From Pycnococcus provasolii (lineage: Eukaryota > Chlorophyta > Pseudoscourfieldiophyceae > Pseudoscourfieldiales): 64,000 nucleotides of DNA. A program made the translations under genes and the position numbers. A model generated the notes under the pieces. It ran no database searches. It was not told the DNA's origin and saw nothing but the letters and a program-made list of their open reading frames with translations. Where the stretch lies: NCBI GenBank assembly GCA_049487715.1, contig CP150551.1, positions 1 through 64,000 on the forward strand. The letters run 5' to 3'. Below, piece by piece: positions 17,719 to 29,226 of the stretch. Every line of letters begins with the position of its first letter. Position 1 is the stretch's first letter.

Positions 17719-18186
17719 ATGGCGGCGCCAGCGTCAAAGCGAACGAAGGGTGCGCACTTCAAAGTGTCCGATGCTCTCGGAGTTGCGGGCGGGTGGGCGA
17801 ACCTCGTCGCGGCGAAGAGTAACGAGAGTGCCGCAAATGCTGGCTGGTCGCTGCTTGGCGATAGCAGCGCGCCGACTGAGCGACCGGCCGTAAGTCGCAG
17901 TGCTGTGGTGGCAGTCCACGCGGACGGCGACGATGTCAGGGAAGTGGAGGGAGCGCACGCGCACAGCGATGCTCCAGCACTCACACTTCGCGAATTTCAC
18001 TCCTTCCTCTCGCCTGGGCCGAGTGGCACTGTATTTGACCGAGATGCTTCGCCGTATGCGGCTCTCGTGCGCAAGCCACTCGAAGCGGGTGCGGCGGAGG
18101 GTGCACGACCGCCAAAGAGCTACGCATGGCTGGCGAACGATTGGAAGAAGCGGAGAAGGGGCGCAGCGAAAAGAAAGAGGCGGTAG
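17719..18186 (+). CDS. Small basic protein, unrecognised
   Basis: 155 residues from an ATG. The N terminus has SKRTKGAHFKVSDALGVAGG, and the C terminus ends in KKRRRGAAKRKRR, a strong nuclear or nucleolar localisation pattern. A middle block (LTLREFHSFLSPGP, then FDRDASPYAALVRKPLEAG) looks folded but matches no family I know. The gene lies tail to tail with TYW1. A short polyadenylation-like AATAAA follows the stop. Confidence 0.65.
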   Translation: MAAPASKRTKGAHFKVSDALGVAGGWANLVAAKSNESAANAGWSLLGDSSAPTERPAVSRSAVVAVHADGDDVREVEGAHAHSDAPALTLREFHSFLSPGPSGTVFDRDASPYAALVRKPLEAGAAEGARPPKSYAWLANDWKKRRRGAAKRKRR

Positions 18187-18247
18187 GAGAATAAAAAGTT
18201 TTGTTTTGTAGTTACATAAAGTGTGTATGTTTTATTTAAGCAAGTCG

Positions 18248-20335
18248 TTATTGTCCTTCTACAAGCGGCGGCTGGTGGCGGTCCGGCGGGTTTGGGTGGT
18301 GGTTTCGCACCTTTCGCACGCGCTCCATCGACGGGTCAAAGCCCTCCTCCGGTGCACCCCACGTTGACCACGACGGAGTCTCCGCGGCGTAGTCGACGGC
18401 TTCGAACGGCTCGCCACTCGCGACGAGACTGTGGAACTTGTCGTAGTCGATCCACGTGCGCCACCTTCCCTCAGAAACCTCATAGAGGTCTTTGCGAGCC
18501 ATCAAACAGCAGCAGCTATGAACGTGCTCGCACGCCAGGCCGTAGGCGGGAACGTTGCCGTCGATGTGGTCGGCATTTAGCAGACGGCACAACTCCTCGA
18601 CGAATGCGCGCACGTCTGCATGATATGGCACATTCTTCATCGACAGTGAATCTTCGCCACCGCCTGAATCGCCGCAGTACGTGACACCCTTCACTTCGAT
18701 GAGATCTGGCATGCCAAGCCGCACGAGGCGCGCATATCCCTCAATATCATCCGCATTGAAGCCTGCGACGATCGTTAGGCGGTAAACCGTCCTCTGCCTC
18801 TTCTCCTTGAGGAGACTCAAGCTCAGCTTGAGCCGGTCCCACGCGTCGCGGAACAGAGGTCTGTCGATGCGCTTGAGGTCCACCTGATTCGACGCATCCA
18901 CGCTCACGTAAAGCTGCGTAACCGTGTCTCGAAGATTGGCAATGGCATCTGGAAATTGGCCATTGGTGACGAGGAAGCTGCTGATGTGGCGGCGATGCAG
19001 TTCGGCAACAAGCTCGTTGATGTGTGGATACATGATTGGCTCGCCCACGAGCGAGAGCGCGCAGTGCCTTGGACGCATGCCCTCGGCAACCTTCTCGGGT
19101 GTTACGCCTGGTGTGCCTCGATACGCCTTGATCATTCGACAGTGCTCCGTGATCGCCCCGTCGACGATGGTGAGGAAGTCATCCTCCTTCCATCGCCAGT
19201 GCGTTCCCACGGGATTCGTGTGGTGCCGCCAGCAGAAGGTGCACTTGTTCGCGCACGCAAGACTTGGTGTCGCCTCCATGCACTGGTGCGATGCAATGCC
19301 GTAGAAGGTGTGCTTGTAGCACCCACCACGACCTCGAAGCATCGCCTTAGTCCACCGACACAGCTTCACGCCGCTGTGTGAACCAATCACGTGGTATCCC
19401 TGCTTCGTCAGATTCGCGCGAATTTTCGATCCCACGGGAACCATCTCGAGCGGTTCCCCCGGAACGGATTTGGAACGTGCAAGATCCTCAATATCCTCGA
19501 GGCCGTCGTCGCCGCACGTGCCGTTGCCACCGCTGACGTCGTCGTCCTTGCCGTCGTCCTCGACGCCGTCGTCGTCGCCGCCGTCTGCTGTCATCGCCGT
19601 CTCCCTCGTCGTGGTGGCGGAGGATGCCGACGACAGCTCAGGTGCGGGCATTTCCGTTCGAAAGAGCATACCAGGCATGCACGCACGGGACCACCACCGT
19701 TGCACATATTCCTCAGGCGCGGCGCCAGGTCCGCCGCTCGCATCAGACAAGCCTGGTGAGCACGCCATAGTCGCACCAAGTTTGCGCGCGCAAGCATCCA
19801 CGCGTCTAGCGGTGGCGTTGAAACGCTCCGTCCCGTATGCGCTATCCCCACAGCCGTACACTGCGAAGCGCAGGTGGCTGAGTGCTGCGCCTCCGACACG
19901 TTCGTCGCAGCTCGCCTCGTCGAGCCACTGGCATAAGAAAGCCGCCGGCGCGGGAGGGCACGGCTCACCGTTGTCGTCCTGGTGCGTTGCGATGACGACG
20001 ACCGCGTGCGTGAATGTACGCGTCAGAAGCGTTTCCGGTTCCCAACCAGCAGCGTCGACGACCTCAACATGTGCCCACGCACCCGTTGACCTGGCGAGAA
20101 CGGCGATTCGCTTCGACACGCTGGCAGAGGTGTTCTTGCCGTGCGTGATGATGGCCAGCCTCTTGGCGGCAAGTGGCGCCGTTTGTCTTCCGTCGTCTAC
20201 ACCGCGCTTGCGTTCGTTCGCTCGTGCGACCAGTAGCGCGACGAGGTTGTACGCGTACGCGAGGAGCAGCGCGCCTCCCGTGTGCCAGGCGAGGAAGACG
20301 AGTGCTTTCGCGACGGCCAGCAGGTAAGCGAGCAT
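18248..20335 (-). CDS. TYW1: tRNA 4-demethylwyosine synthase
   Basis: 695 residues from the ATG at 20335, which gives an N-terminal hydrophobic helix (MLAYLLAVAKALVFLAWHTG); the frame is open further upstream but overlaps PHYLLO. TYW1 condenses N1-methylguanosine-37 of tRNA-Phe with pyruvate, the second step of wybutosine synthesis. The N-terminal flavodoxin-like domain (about residues 60-225) has KRLAIITHGKNTSASVSKR and FAVYGCGDSAYG. After an Asp/Gly-rich linker comes the radical SAM domain with the cluster motif C-x3-C-x2-C (CANKCTFCW), SLVGEPIMYP and the C-terminal part with VKGVTYCGDSGG. All are diagnostic. The ER-like membrane anchor also occurs in plant and animal homologues. Confidence 0.96.
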   Translation of the reverse strand: MLAYLLAVAKALVFLAWHTGGALLLAYAYNLVALLVARANERKRGVDDGRQTAPLAAKRLAIITHGKNTSASVSKRIAVLARSTGAWAHVEVVDAAGWEPETLLTRTFTHAVVVIATHQDDNGEPCPPAPAAFLCQWLDEASCDERVGGAALSHLRFAVYGCGDSAYGTERFNATARRVDACARKLGATMACSPGLSDASGGPGAAPEEYVQRWWSRACMPGMLFRTEMPAPELSSASSATTTRETAMTADGGDDDGVEDDGKDDDVSGGNGTCGDDGLEDIEDLARSKSVPGEPLEMVPVGSKIRANLTKQGYHVIGSHSGVKLCRWTKAMLRGRGGCYKHTFYGIASHQCMEATPSLACANKCTFCWRHHTNPVGTHWRWKEDDFLTIVDGAITEHCRMIKAYRGTPGVTPEKVAEGMRPRHCALSLVGEPIMYPHINELVAELHRRHISSFLVTNGQFPDAIANLRDTVTQLYVSVDASNQVDLKRIDRPLFRDAWDRLKLSLSLLKEKRQRTVYRLTIVAGFNADDIEGYARLVRLGMPDLIEVKGVTYCGDSGGGEDSLSMKNVPYHADVRAFVEELCRLLNADHIDGNVPAYGLACEHVHSCCCLMARKDLYEVSEGRWRTWIDYDKFHSLVASGEPFEAVDYAAETPSWSTWGAPEEGFDPSMERVRKVRNHHPNPPDRHQPPLVEGQ

Positions 20336-20554
20336 GCGTGCTAGTTGAGGCGTGAGCAACGAGTGCGGAGAGGAGGAGGGCGAGGGAGAGGAAGGGAAGG
20401 GAAGGAGGAGAGTCGCCGCCGCCGGGAGGGAAGAGTTGAGACACATCCAATTCAAGTGTGAATCCCCAAACCAGCCTCCCCTCCCATCCCATGCCACGTC
20501 GTGCTTCCCATAAGCCGACATCCTGTGCTTCCGGATAAAGTCAACGTCGCCCCG
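20336..20554. promoter_or_regulatory. Shared divergent promoter of TYW1 and PHYLLO
   Basis: Only 219 bp separate the two ATG starts, so both promoters must overlap here. The region is Gly/Pro-codon-like and C/T-biased on the plus strand's reverse; no TATA box is visible. Confidence 0.4.
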
Positions 20555-23500
20555 ATGACGACGCCCAAGCCACGGGCGACGCAGTCCAGCGCGCGCGCAG
20601 CCGCCAGGCACACGCGCACTCGATGCTGCGCTGCGACGAGCGCGCAAGACGTCAGGCAGTCGCTGCGAGCAAAGAAGCTCAGAAGACAGCGCGGCGGCGG
20701 CGACGGCGACGACGACGCATCGGAGCTCGCGCCCGTCGAGCGGGCGGAGACGACGACGCTGCCCAACAGACCAAGCGTGCCCGCGGCGCTCAAGGCGCTA
20801 GAGGAGGAACTCGCAAATGTCGCGAGGAGGAGCCTGCCCTTCAGGTCCGGCGTCATGCGCATCGAGGTGCACGTGCCGCGTGCGGCGACGGTGCTCGACA
20901 TGCTCGCCGCCTTGCCCGCGGAGAGCGGCGTGCCTCGCGCGTACTTCTCACCCAGGGCGCCCGCAGGACGGAGTCCGCTTGGTGTCACCGCGCGCGCGGA
21001 AGGAGGACCTGTCAGTCGGCTTGAGGGGGCGGCGATGGCGTACGGCGGTGCACGCGTCGTGCGCGGCACACCCAACGAGGTTCTCGACCAAAGAGCCTTG
21101 GCTGCGGTGAAGAGATGGCTTCCCGCTGGTGCGCCGCGTGCGAGGGCGTACGGCGCAAGCCGCTTTGATCACACCGGTTGGGGTGACGGACCGGCGTCCT
21201 CGACGCCGTCCCCTGAGTGGGCGACGTTCGGCTCTTACGCGTTCGTTCTGCCTCTCGTGGAGGCTCGCGAGGTGGGAAGCCAAGGTCTCGTGCTTGCCTG
21301 TCACGTGGCTTGGGATGCAGCGATGCAGGCCACGAGCGGCTGCTCGGAAATGGGACACGCAACTGTCGAGCAGGCGGCATCTGCGGCGTCCGCGGCGGCG
21401 CAGCTGATTCGCAGGAACTTCCAGGCGGCGCCGCCCGCGCCGCCGCCGCTTGCCTCTGACTGGGAGGTTCTCGATCAGCTCACGCAACAGCAGCCGGACC
21501 GAGCAACGTGGGACACGGTGGTGAGCGATGTCACGGCGCATCTTTCAGACGATGCAACGCAGCTGCGTAAGGTTGTTCTTGCACGACGAACGGACTTGCT
21601 GCTCCGCCGCCGCCGGCAACGACGACGGTCTCGCGAGCGCGACGACGGCGGCGATGAAACGGTCCGAGGAGAGGCGGCACATGCCGCCGTGCGTTTGCTC
21701 GCGTCGTTGAACCGACGCGACGGCGACGCCGCATATCAATTCCTTCTCGACATGGGAGGTGACGCGCAATTCCTTGGCTCCACACCCGAGCGACTGTTCG
21801 TGCGCACAGGAAATGCGGCAGCCTCGGAGGCTGTGGCGGGAACGCGCCCGCGCGGCTCGGACGTCAGCTCGGACGCTGAACTTGCGGACGTGCTTCTCGC
21901 GTGTGAAAAGGAGAATGACGAGTTTGTGGTGGTTCGTGAGCGCGTACGTGCAGCTCTCGCATCTGTCGCGGCACCAGACGCAACCGTCGCGGTGGAGGAG
22001 GCGCGTGGCGTGCTTCGGCAGGCAAATGTGCAGCACCTCTACAGCCGCCTCGGCGTCACGCTTCGCGACGACGTGAGCCACGCGGATCTGCTGACAGCCC
22101 TGCACCCCACCCCCGCGGTGTGCGGAGAGCCGCGGGAGCTGTCGCGCCTTGCGATTCGTTCGCGCGAGCCCTTCGACCGTGGTCTATATGCAGGTCCTGT
22201 TGGATGGATTGAGCACGAAAGATGCGAATTCGCTGTTGCCCTTCGCAGCGCGCTCGTGCTGCCTTGCATCGATGACGAAGAGGAGGGCGACGACGCTCGG
22301 CTTCGAGTCCTGTCATACGCCGGGGTTGGGGTCGTGCAAGGTGCCACGGCGGCGAATGAGTGGGCGGAGCTCGACCTGAAGACTTCTCAAATCACAAGCC
22401 TGCTGTTGCAGCGTGCTCCGCCGCTGCGTTCTTGTTTGAATGCGAACACCGCCTGGGCACTAGCGCTCGTCGAGGAGCTCGCACGCAACGGAGTGCGCCA
22501 CATCTGCGTCGCCCCTGGCTCTCGGTCGACACCACTTGCCGCCGCTGCTGCCGTGCACCCTCTGCTGGACGTTCACGTCGCCATCGACGAGCGAAGTCTC
22601 GCCTTCTACGCCTTGGGCCTGAGTCGAGGTATGCGATGCGTGCACGGCCGACAGGCTGCACCCCCTGGAGTTATATGCACGTCTGGTACCGCGGCGGCGA
22701 ACCTTTTACCCGCGGCGTGGGAAGCAGACAATGCCGAAGTGCCCCTGCTTCTTCTCACCGCGGATCGACCGGCAGAGCTCGTCGACGTGTCGGCGAACCA
22801 GGCGGTGGACCAATCTGACATTCTCGGGAAAAAAGCAAGGTGGCACGCGGACATTCCGCCACCTGATGGCATGCCACTGAGAACGCTTCTTACCGCCGCG
22901 GCGCAAGCGGTGGCGCGTAGCCGCGATCCTGCGTATGCTGGGCCTGTGCACCTCAACATCCGCTTCCGCGAGCCACTTCACCCCGGCCACGAAGATGGCT
23001 GGAACGCCGACGCACTCCTCGAGGGTACCGAGCGATGGGTCGACGGCAATGACGCTTACGTCATGTACGAGGGGCGTGCCAATGCCGCGATATCGGGAAA
23101 TCAGTGGGATGGGCCCTTGGATGGTGGTGCGGCGAAAGCTCTGCGAGATGCGGGTAGCCGCGGACTTGTCGTTGCCGGCGCGTGCCTCGGCGCGGAGGAG
23201 GCTGTGGGTGCCGCGAAGCTTGCCGCAGAGCTAGGATGGCCGCTTGTTGCAGACGCAAGCTCTGGGCTACGTGTTGGCGGCGCGGGGGCGGCGCCCCTTG
23301 CCGCACTTGATCAGGCTCTATTGGCATGTGAGAAGGATGCCACGCTTTGGGATGCGGTCATGCCAGATGCCGTTGTGCAGATTGGCGCACCGCCAACGAG
23401 CAAGCGCGTCCAGTCTATGCTTGAGCGCGTTTCCGATTCTGGAGGAACGTGGCTTGTGGTCGCACCGTCCACGCGACGCTTGGACTTCAGCCACCGAGCC

Positions 23501-26500
23501 ACGCACCGCGTTTGTGCGTCCGTGCACACGCTCGTGGATGCGATTCGCGGCACGAGTGAGCGTGCGAGTGAAGTATCGGCGTACGAAGCGTTGCTGCGCT
23601 CGGCTGATCAGGCTGTTCGGCACACGCTCGCTGACGCTATTGACGGTCGCGGCGGCGAGTCCAAGAAAGGAAGCTTGGCTGCAGAGCTAAGCGCGACGGG
23701 CGAACCTGGACCGGAACCGCTCAGCGAGCCATGGGTTGCTCGTTATGTGACAGCCAAGCTGCCACGGGGGCACGGATTATTCCTTGGAAACTCCATGCCC
23801 ATCCGCGACGTTGAATTCTATGCGACACCGGGGCAGTTGGGTGGCGGCATAACGTCGTTTGGTGATGCGGTGGCGGCGAATCGTGGCGCGAGCGGAATTG
23901 ATGGAGTGGTGAGCTGCGCCGCCGGTTTCGCCGCTGGTTTGGAGCGGCCAAGCACGCTCTTGATTGGCGATGTGTCATTCTCGCATGATGCCATTGCCGG
24001 GCTGCAGCTGATGCGTAGCGGCGAGGGCTCGCGTGCTGGAGAGAACCCGCGACGACCAGCTCTCACCGCCGTGGTGCTCAATAATGGTGGTGGTGCCATT
24101 TTCGACTTCCTTCCGCTATCTCGTGACTCGACCGTTTCACCTGATGACTTTCGCCGACTCTGGGGAACGCCTCCTGGCTTGGACCTTGCTCAGCTCTGCG
24201 CGAGTGTCGGCGTCGCACATGACCGATGTGAGACGCGTGCAGAACTCGCAAGTTCGCTTTCAAAGTCCTGGCTCGACGGGCGACCGCGCGTTGTGGAGTG
24301 CATGCTCCCGAATTCGGCAGCAAATCGCGAGCTGCACGCGCGCATCGGCGCGCTTGCCATGCGCGCTAGCTCGCGCGTTCTGCGAACGGGTCTGAACGCG
24401 CTACGAACGTCCAGTGCAGCTATGCCGCGCATCGTCAGCGCCGAGGTGAGCACATTTGCTATTCCGTGGTGTCGTGCCTCCACCAGTGGTGACGATGGCT
24501 GGTTCCGACGTGGATGCTTCCTGCACGTGCGCAGTGCCTGCGGTGCGGAGGGCGTGGGAGAGTGTGCCCCTCTCCCAGGTCTGCATGCAGAGTCTCTACA
24601 CGACGCTGCGTCGCAGTTGGCCACTGCGGCGGCGATGCTTCCCGGTGCAAGTCTTTCACCGGTGCTTTTGTCGCTAGACGAGGGTGGATCGTCTATGCAC
24701 CTCACCTCGATCCTCGGTGCACCGCTTGTGCGCGCGTTGCACCCGTCCGTGCGCTCGGCGCTCGAAGGTGCTCTCGTTCAGGCGACAGCCCAGGCGGCGA
24801 ATGTGCCATTGTCTCGTGCACTTGGACTTGACGATGATGTTGCTGAGGCGGGTGGGGAAGTTCTAGTGAGTAGCCTCGTGGCTGGCAATGGCACGCCCGA
24901 GGAGGCTGCCGCGGAGGCACAGGCGCTCGTGGCGCAAGGCTTTCGGTGTCTTAAGCTTAAGGTGGCTCGTCGCGCTGGCGGCGCAAAGGCGGATGCCGCC
25001 GCGGTGTGTGCGGTACGCGCCGCCGTTGGCCCAGATGTAGTTTTACGGTGCGATGCGAACCGAAGATTCAGCGCAGAGGATGCTCGCACGTTTGGCGAGC
25101 TTGTGCGAGATGGTGGCGCGAGGCTACAGTACGTCGAGGAGCCTCTAGTGGCTGGCTCGAACCACGCGGAGGAGTTGCTTGCATTCGTGCGGCACACTGG
25201 CGTTCCCATTGCGCTTGACGAGACGCTCGATGAAGTGGTCGACGCCGTTCGCGCTCGTGGTGCTGTGTTGTCGTCGCGCCAGTTTCGCCAAGCGCTTCCG
25301 TGGGCGACACGGTCGAATGGCGTGGAAGCGGCGGTGCTGAAGCCAAGCCGACTTGGGGGTCTTAGCACCGCGGCAGCTGCGCTGGAGTGGGCCAGAGGGG
25401 CTGGTGTTGGATTGCGGGGCGTTCTCTCGAGCGCGTTTGACACGGGTGTGGCCCTTGCGCCGTACGTCGTTCTCGCACGCGCGGCAGATGCTGGATGCTT
25501 TGGTGATGGCATAGAAACTGGCTCCTGCACGCATCACGGTCTTTGGACGCACGAATGGCTCGGTGCAGATGCCTCTGCACCGAAGCTCGTGCAGTCGCAA
25601 GATGGTGGCACTGCCATCGACGTGTCTACAGCCCCCTCTGCAATCTCTGTCGCATCAGATGGCACTGCGTCGCAGCCGCTCGCACGTTTTGACGGTGATT
25701 GCGAGGTGGAAGTGGACGGCGTTGTATATCGCATGCATTATACCGAGTGGCACAGCGACCCCATTCCAGCAGCGCATTCGGGTGGCAATGGTAACGGCAC
25801 CGCACCCGAGGACGATGTGCTCGTTCTTCTGCACGGCTTCCTTGGAACTGGTGCGGAGTGGGAGGTGGTCGCACAGGCCACAGCTGCGGCATGGCATTCT
25901 CGCGTCAGCGAAAAGCGTGATGATTTAGGCGACTCCAGCGCATGCGCACGTCGGCTTCGCATCATCGCACCCGACTTGCCAGGCCATGGCCTGAGCCGCG
26001 CGGCGTCGGGATCGGGGCTTGAGGCACTTTCGATCGAGCGCATTTCTACCGCCTTGACAGCACTGGTGGAGAAAGTTGCGCCGAGTTCCGGAGCCGGATC
26101 GTCGAGCCGCCGTGCGGTTGTTGGCTACTCTATGGGAGGACGTATGGCACTGCGCTTGATTTTGCACGCGGATGGCGTCTTCCCGCTCGGCGCCGTCGCC
26201 GTTTCGGCTTCCCCCGGTCTGCGCGACGCCGGATCTGGCGCCTCATCCAGTCGTGCGGCGGTGGATGCGCGTCGCGCCAACATCCTGCGTCGCTGTGTGT
26301 CAGCGGCAAGTGGCGACGACACGTGCGAATTTGCCGCCTGCGGCCGCCTGCGTGAATTTTCGCGTGCATGGTACGCGAACGACAATATGTGGCGCGTATT
26401 CCGAGCGCATCCGAATCATGCGTCGCTCGTGCACAACCGATGCGGTTGCCACGACCCAAGCGCTCTCGCAGACTCCCTCGAGGGTGCAAGTCCCGCGGTC

Positions 26501-26725
26501 ATGGAGCCACTGTGGGACGGACTTGCTGCACGCGATGCAAATTCGCCGCCTCTCGTTCTCATGGCAGGCTCTTGCGACGACGCGTATGTGAAAGTTTTGG
26601 GCACCGCCGCGGAGTTCGCCTCCGCATCTGACGTGCGCTTGCATGTGCTTCCCCTATGCGATCATGCTGTTCACACTGAGCGCCCTGATGAGGTGGCAAA
26701 CCAGGCGGCGGCTTTATTCTTCTGA
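20555..26725 (+). CDS. PHYLLO: PHYLLO: fused MenF-MenD-MenC-MenH for phylloquinone synthesis
   Basis: 2056 residues in a single exon from the first ATG. The first 50 residues are Arg/Ala/Ser-rich with no hydrophobic core, a plastid transit peptide. Module 1 (about 60-620) is isochorismate synthase with LRKVVLAR, ASEAVAGTRPRG, LHPTPAVCGEP, EPFDRGLYAGPVGW and EFAVALRSAL, so the general base Lys and the acid Glu are both kept. Module 2 (about 627-1270) is SEPHCHC synthase, TPP-dependent, with APGSRSTPLA, IDERSLAFYALGLSRG, GDVSFSHDAIAGL and NNGGGAIFDFLP. Module 3 (about 1289-1690) is o-succinylbenzoate synthase of the enolase fold with KLKVARR, RCDANRRF, YVEEPLV, ALDETLDE and LKPSRLGG. Module 4 (about 1715-2056) is SHCHC synthase, an alpha/beta hydrolase with VVGYSMGGRM, GSCDDAYV and CDHAVHTERPDE. 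All four active sites look intact. Confidence 0.97.
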   Translation: MTTPKPRATQSSARAAARHTRTRCCAATSAQDVRQSLRAKKLRRQRGGGDGDDDASELAPVERAETTTLPNRPSVPAALKALEEELANVARRSLPFRSGVMRIEVHVPRAATVLDMLAALPAESGVPRAYFSPRAPAGRSPLGVTARAEGGPVSRLEGAAMAYGGARVVRGTPNEVLDQRALAAVKRWLPAGAPRARAYGASRFDHTGWGDGPASSTPSPEWATFGSYAFVLPLVEAREVGSQGLVLACHVAWDAAMQATSGCSEMGHATVEQAASAASAAAQLIRRNFQAAPPAPPPLASDWEVLDQLTQQQPDRATWDTVVSDVTAHLSDDATQLRKVVLARRTDLLLRRRRQRRRSRERDDGGDETVRGEAAHAAVRLLASLNRRDGDAAYQFLLDMGGDAQFLGSTPERLFVRTGNAAASEAVAGTRPRGSDVSSDAELADVLLACEKENDEFVVVRERVRAALASVAAPDATVAVEEARGVLRQANVQHLYSRLGVTLRDDVSHADLLTALHPTPAVCGEPRELSRLAIRSREPFDRGLYAGPVGWIEHERCEFAVALRSALVLPCIDDEEEGDDARLRVLSYAGVGVVQGATAANEWAELDLKTSQITSLLLQRAPPLRSCLNANTAWALALVEELARNGVRHICVAPGSRSTPLAAAAAVHPLLDVHVAIDERSLAFYALGLSRGMRCVHGRQAAPPGVICTSGTAAANLLPAAWEADNAEVPLLLLTADRPAELVDVSANQAVDQSDILGKKARWHADIPPPDGMPLRTLLTAAAQAVARSRDPAYAGPVHLNIRFREPLHPGHEDGWNADALLEGTERWVDGNDAYVMYEGRANAAISGNQWDGPLDGGAAKALRDAGSRGLVVAGACLGAEEAVGAAKLAAELGWPLVADASSGLRVGGAGAAPLAALDQALLACEKDATLWDAVMPDAVVQIGAPPTSKRVQSMLERVSDSGGTWLVVAPSTRRLDFSHRATHRVCASVHTLVDAIRGTSERASEVSAYEALLRSADQAVRHTLADAIDGRGGESKKGSLAAELSATGEPGPEPLSEPWVARYVTAKLPRGHGLFLGNSMPIRDVEFYATPGQLGGGITSFGDAVAANRGASGIDGVVSCAAGFAAGLERPSTLLIGDVSFSHDAIAGLQLMRSGEGSRAGENPRRPALTAVVLNNGGGAIFDFLPLSRDSTVSPDDFRRLWGTPPGLDLAQLCASVGVAHDRCETRAELASSLSKSWLDGRPRVVECMLPNSAANRELHARIGALAMRASSRVLRTGLNALRTSSAAMPRIVSAEVSTFAIPWCRASTSGDDGWFRRGCFLHVRSACGAEGVGECAPLPGLHAESLHDAASQLATAAAMLPGASLSPVLLSLDEGGSSMHLTSILGAPLVRALHPSVRSALEGALVQATAQAANVPLSRALGLDDDVAEAGGEVLVSSLVAGNGTPEEAAAEAQALVAQGFRCLKLKVARRAGGAKADAAAVCAVRAAVGPDVVLRCDANRRFSAEDARTFGELVRDGGARLQYVEEPLVAGSNHAEELLAFVRHTGVPIALDETLDEVVDAVRARGAVLSSRQFRQALPWATRSNGVEAAVLKPSRLGGLSTAAAALEWARGAGVGLRGVLSSAFDTGVALAPYVVLARAADAGCFGDGIETGSCTHHGLWTHEWLGADASAPKLVQSQDGGTAIDVSTAPSAISVASDGTASQPLARFDGDCEVEVDGVVYRMHYTEWHSDPIPAAHSGGNGNGTAPEDDVLVLLHGFLGTGAEWEVVAQATAAAWHSRVSEKRDDLGDSSACARRLRIIAPDLPGHGLSRAASGSGLEALSIERISTALTALVEKVAPSSGAGSSSRRAVVGYSMGGRMALRLILHADGVFPLGAVAVSASPGLRDAGSGASSSRAAVDARRANILRRCVSAASGDDTCEFAACGRLREFSRAWYANDNMWRVFRAHPNHASLVHNRCGCHDPSALADSLEGASPAVMEPLWDGLAARDANSPPLVLMAGSCDDAYVKVLGTAAEFASASDVRLHVLPLCDHAVHTERPDEVANQAAALFF

Positions 26726-26810
26726 CCGGATATTTTATTGTCACGTCCATGTAAAATATGATATAATTTGTTTGTTTTTATCATCTCTTTTGTTACTCAT
26801 TGTAAAGTTG

Positions 26811-29226
<2,416 letters not shown>

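Noticed and set aside
20336-20647. 104-residue N-terminal extension of TYW1
   Set aside because: It needs a TTG start, overlaps the PHYLLO start antisense, and is not conserved in the family.
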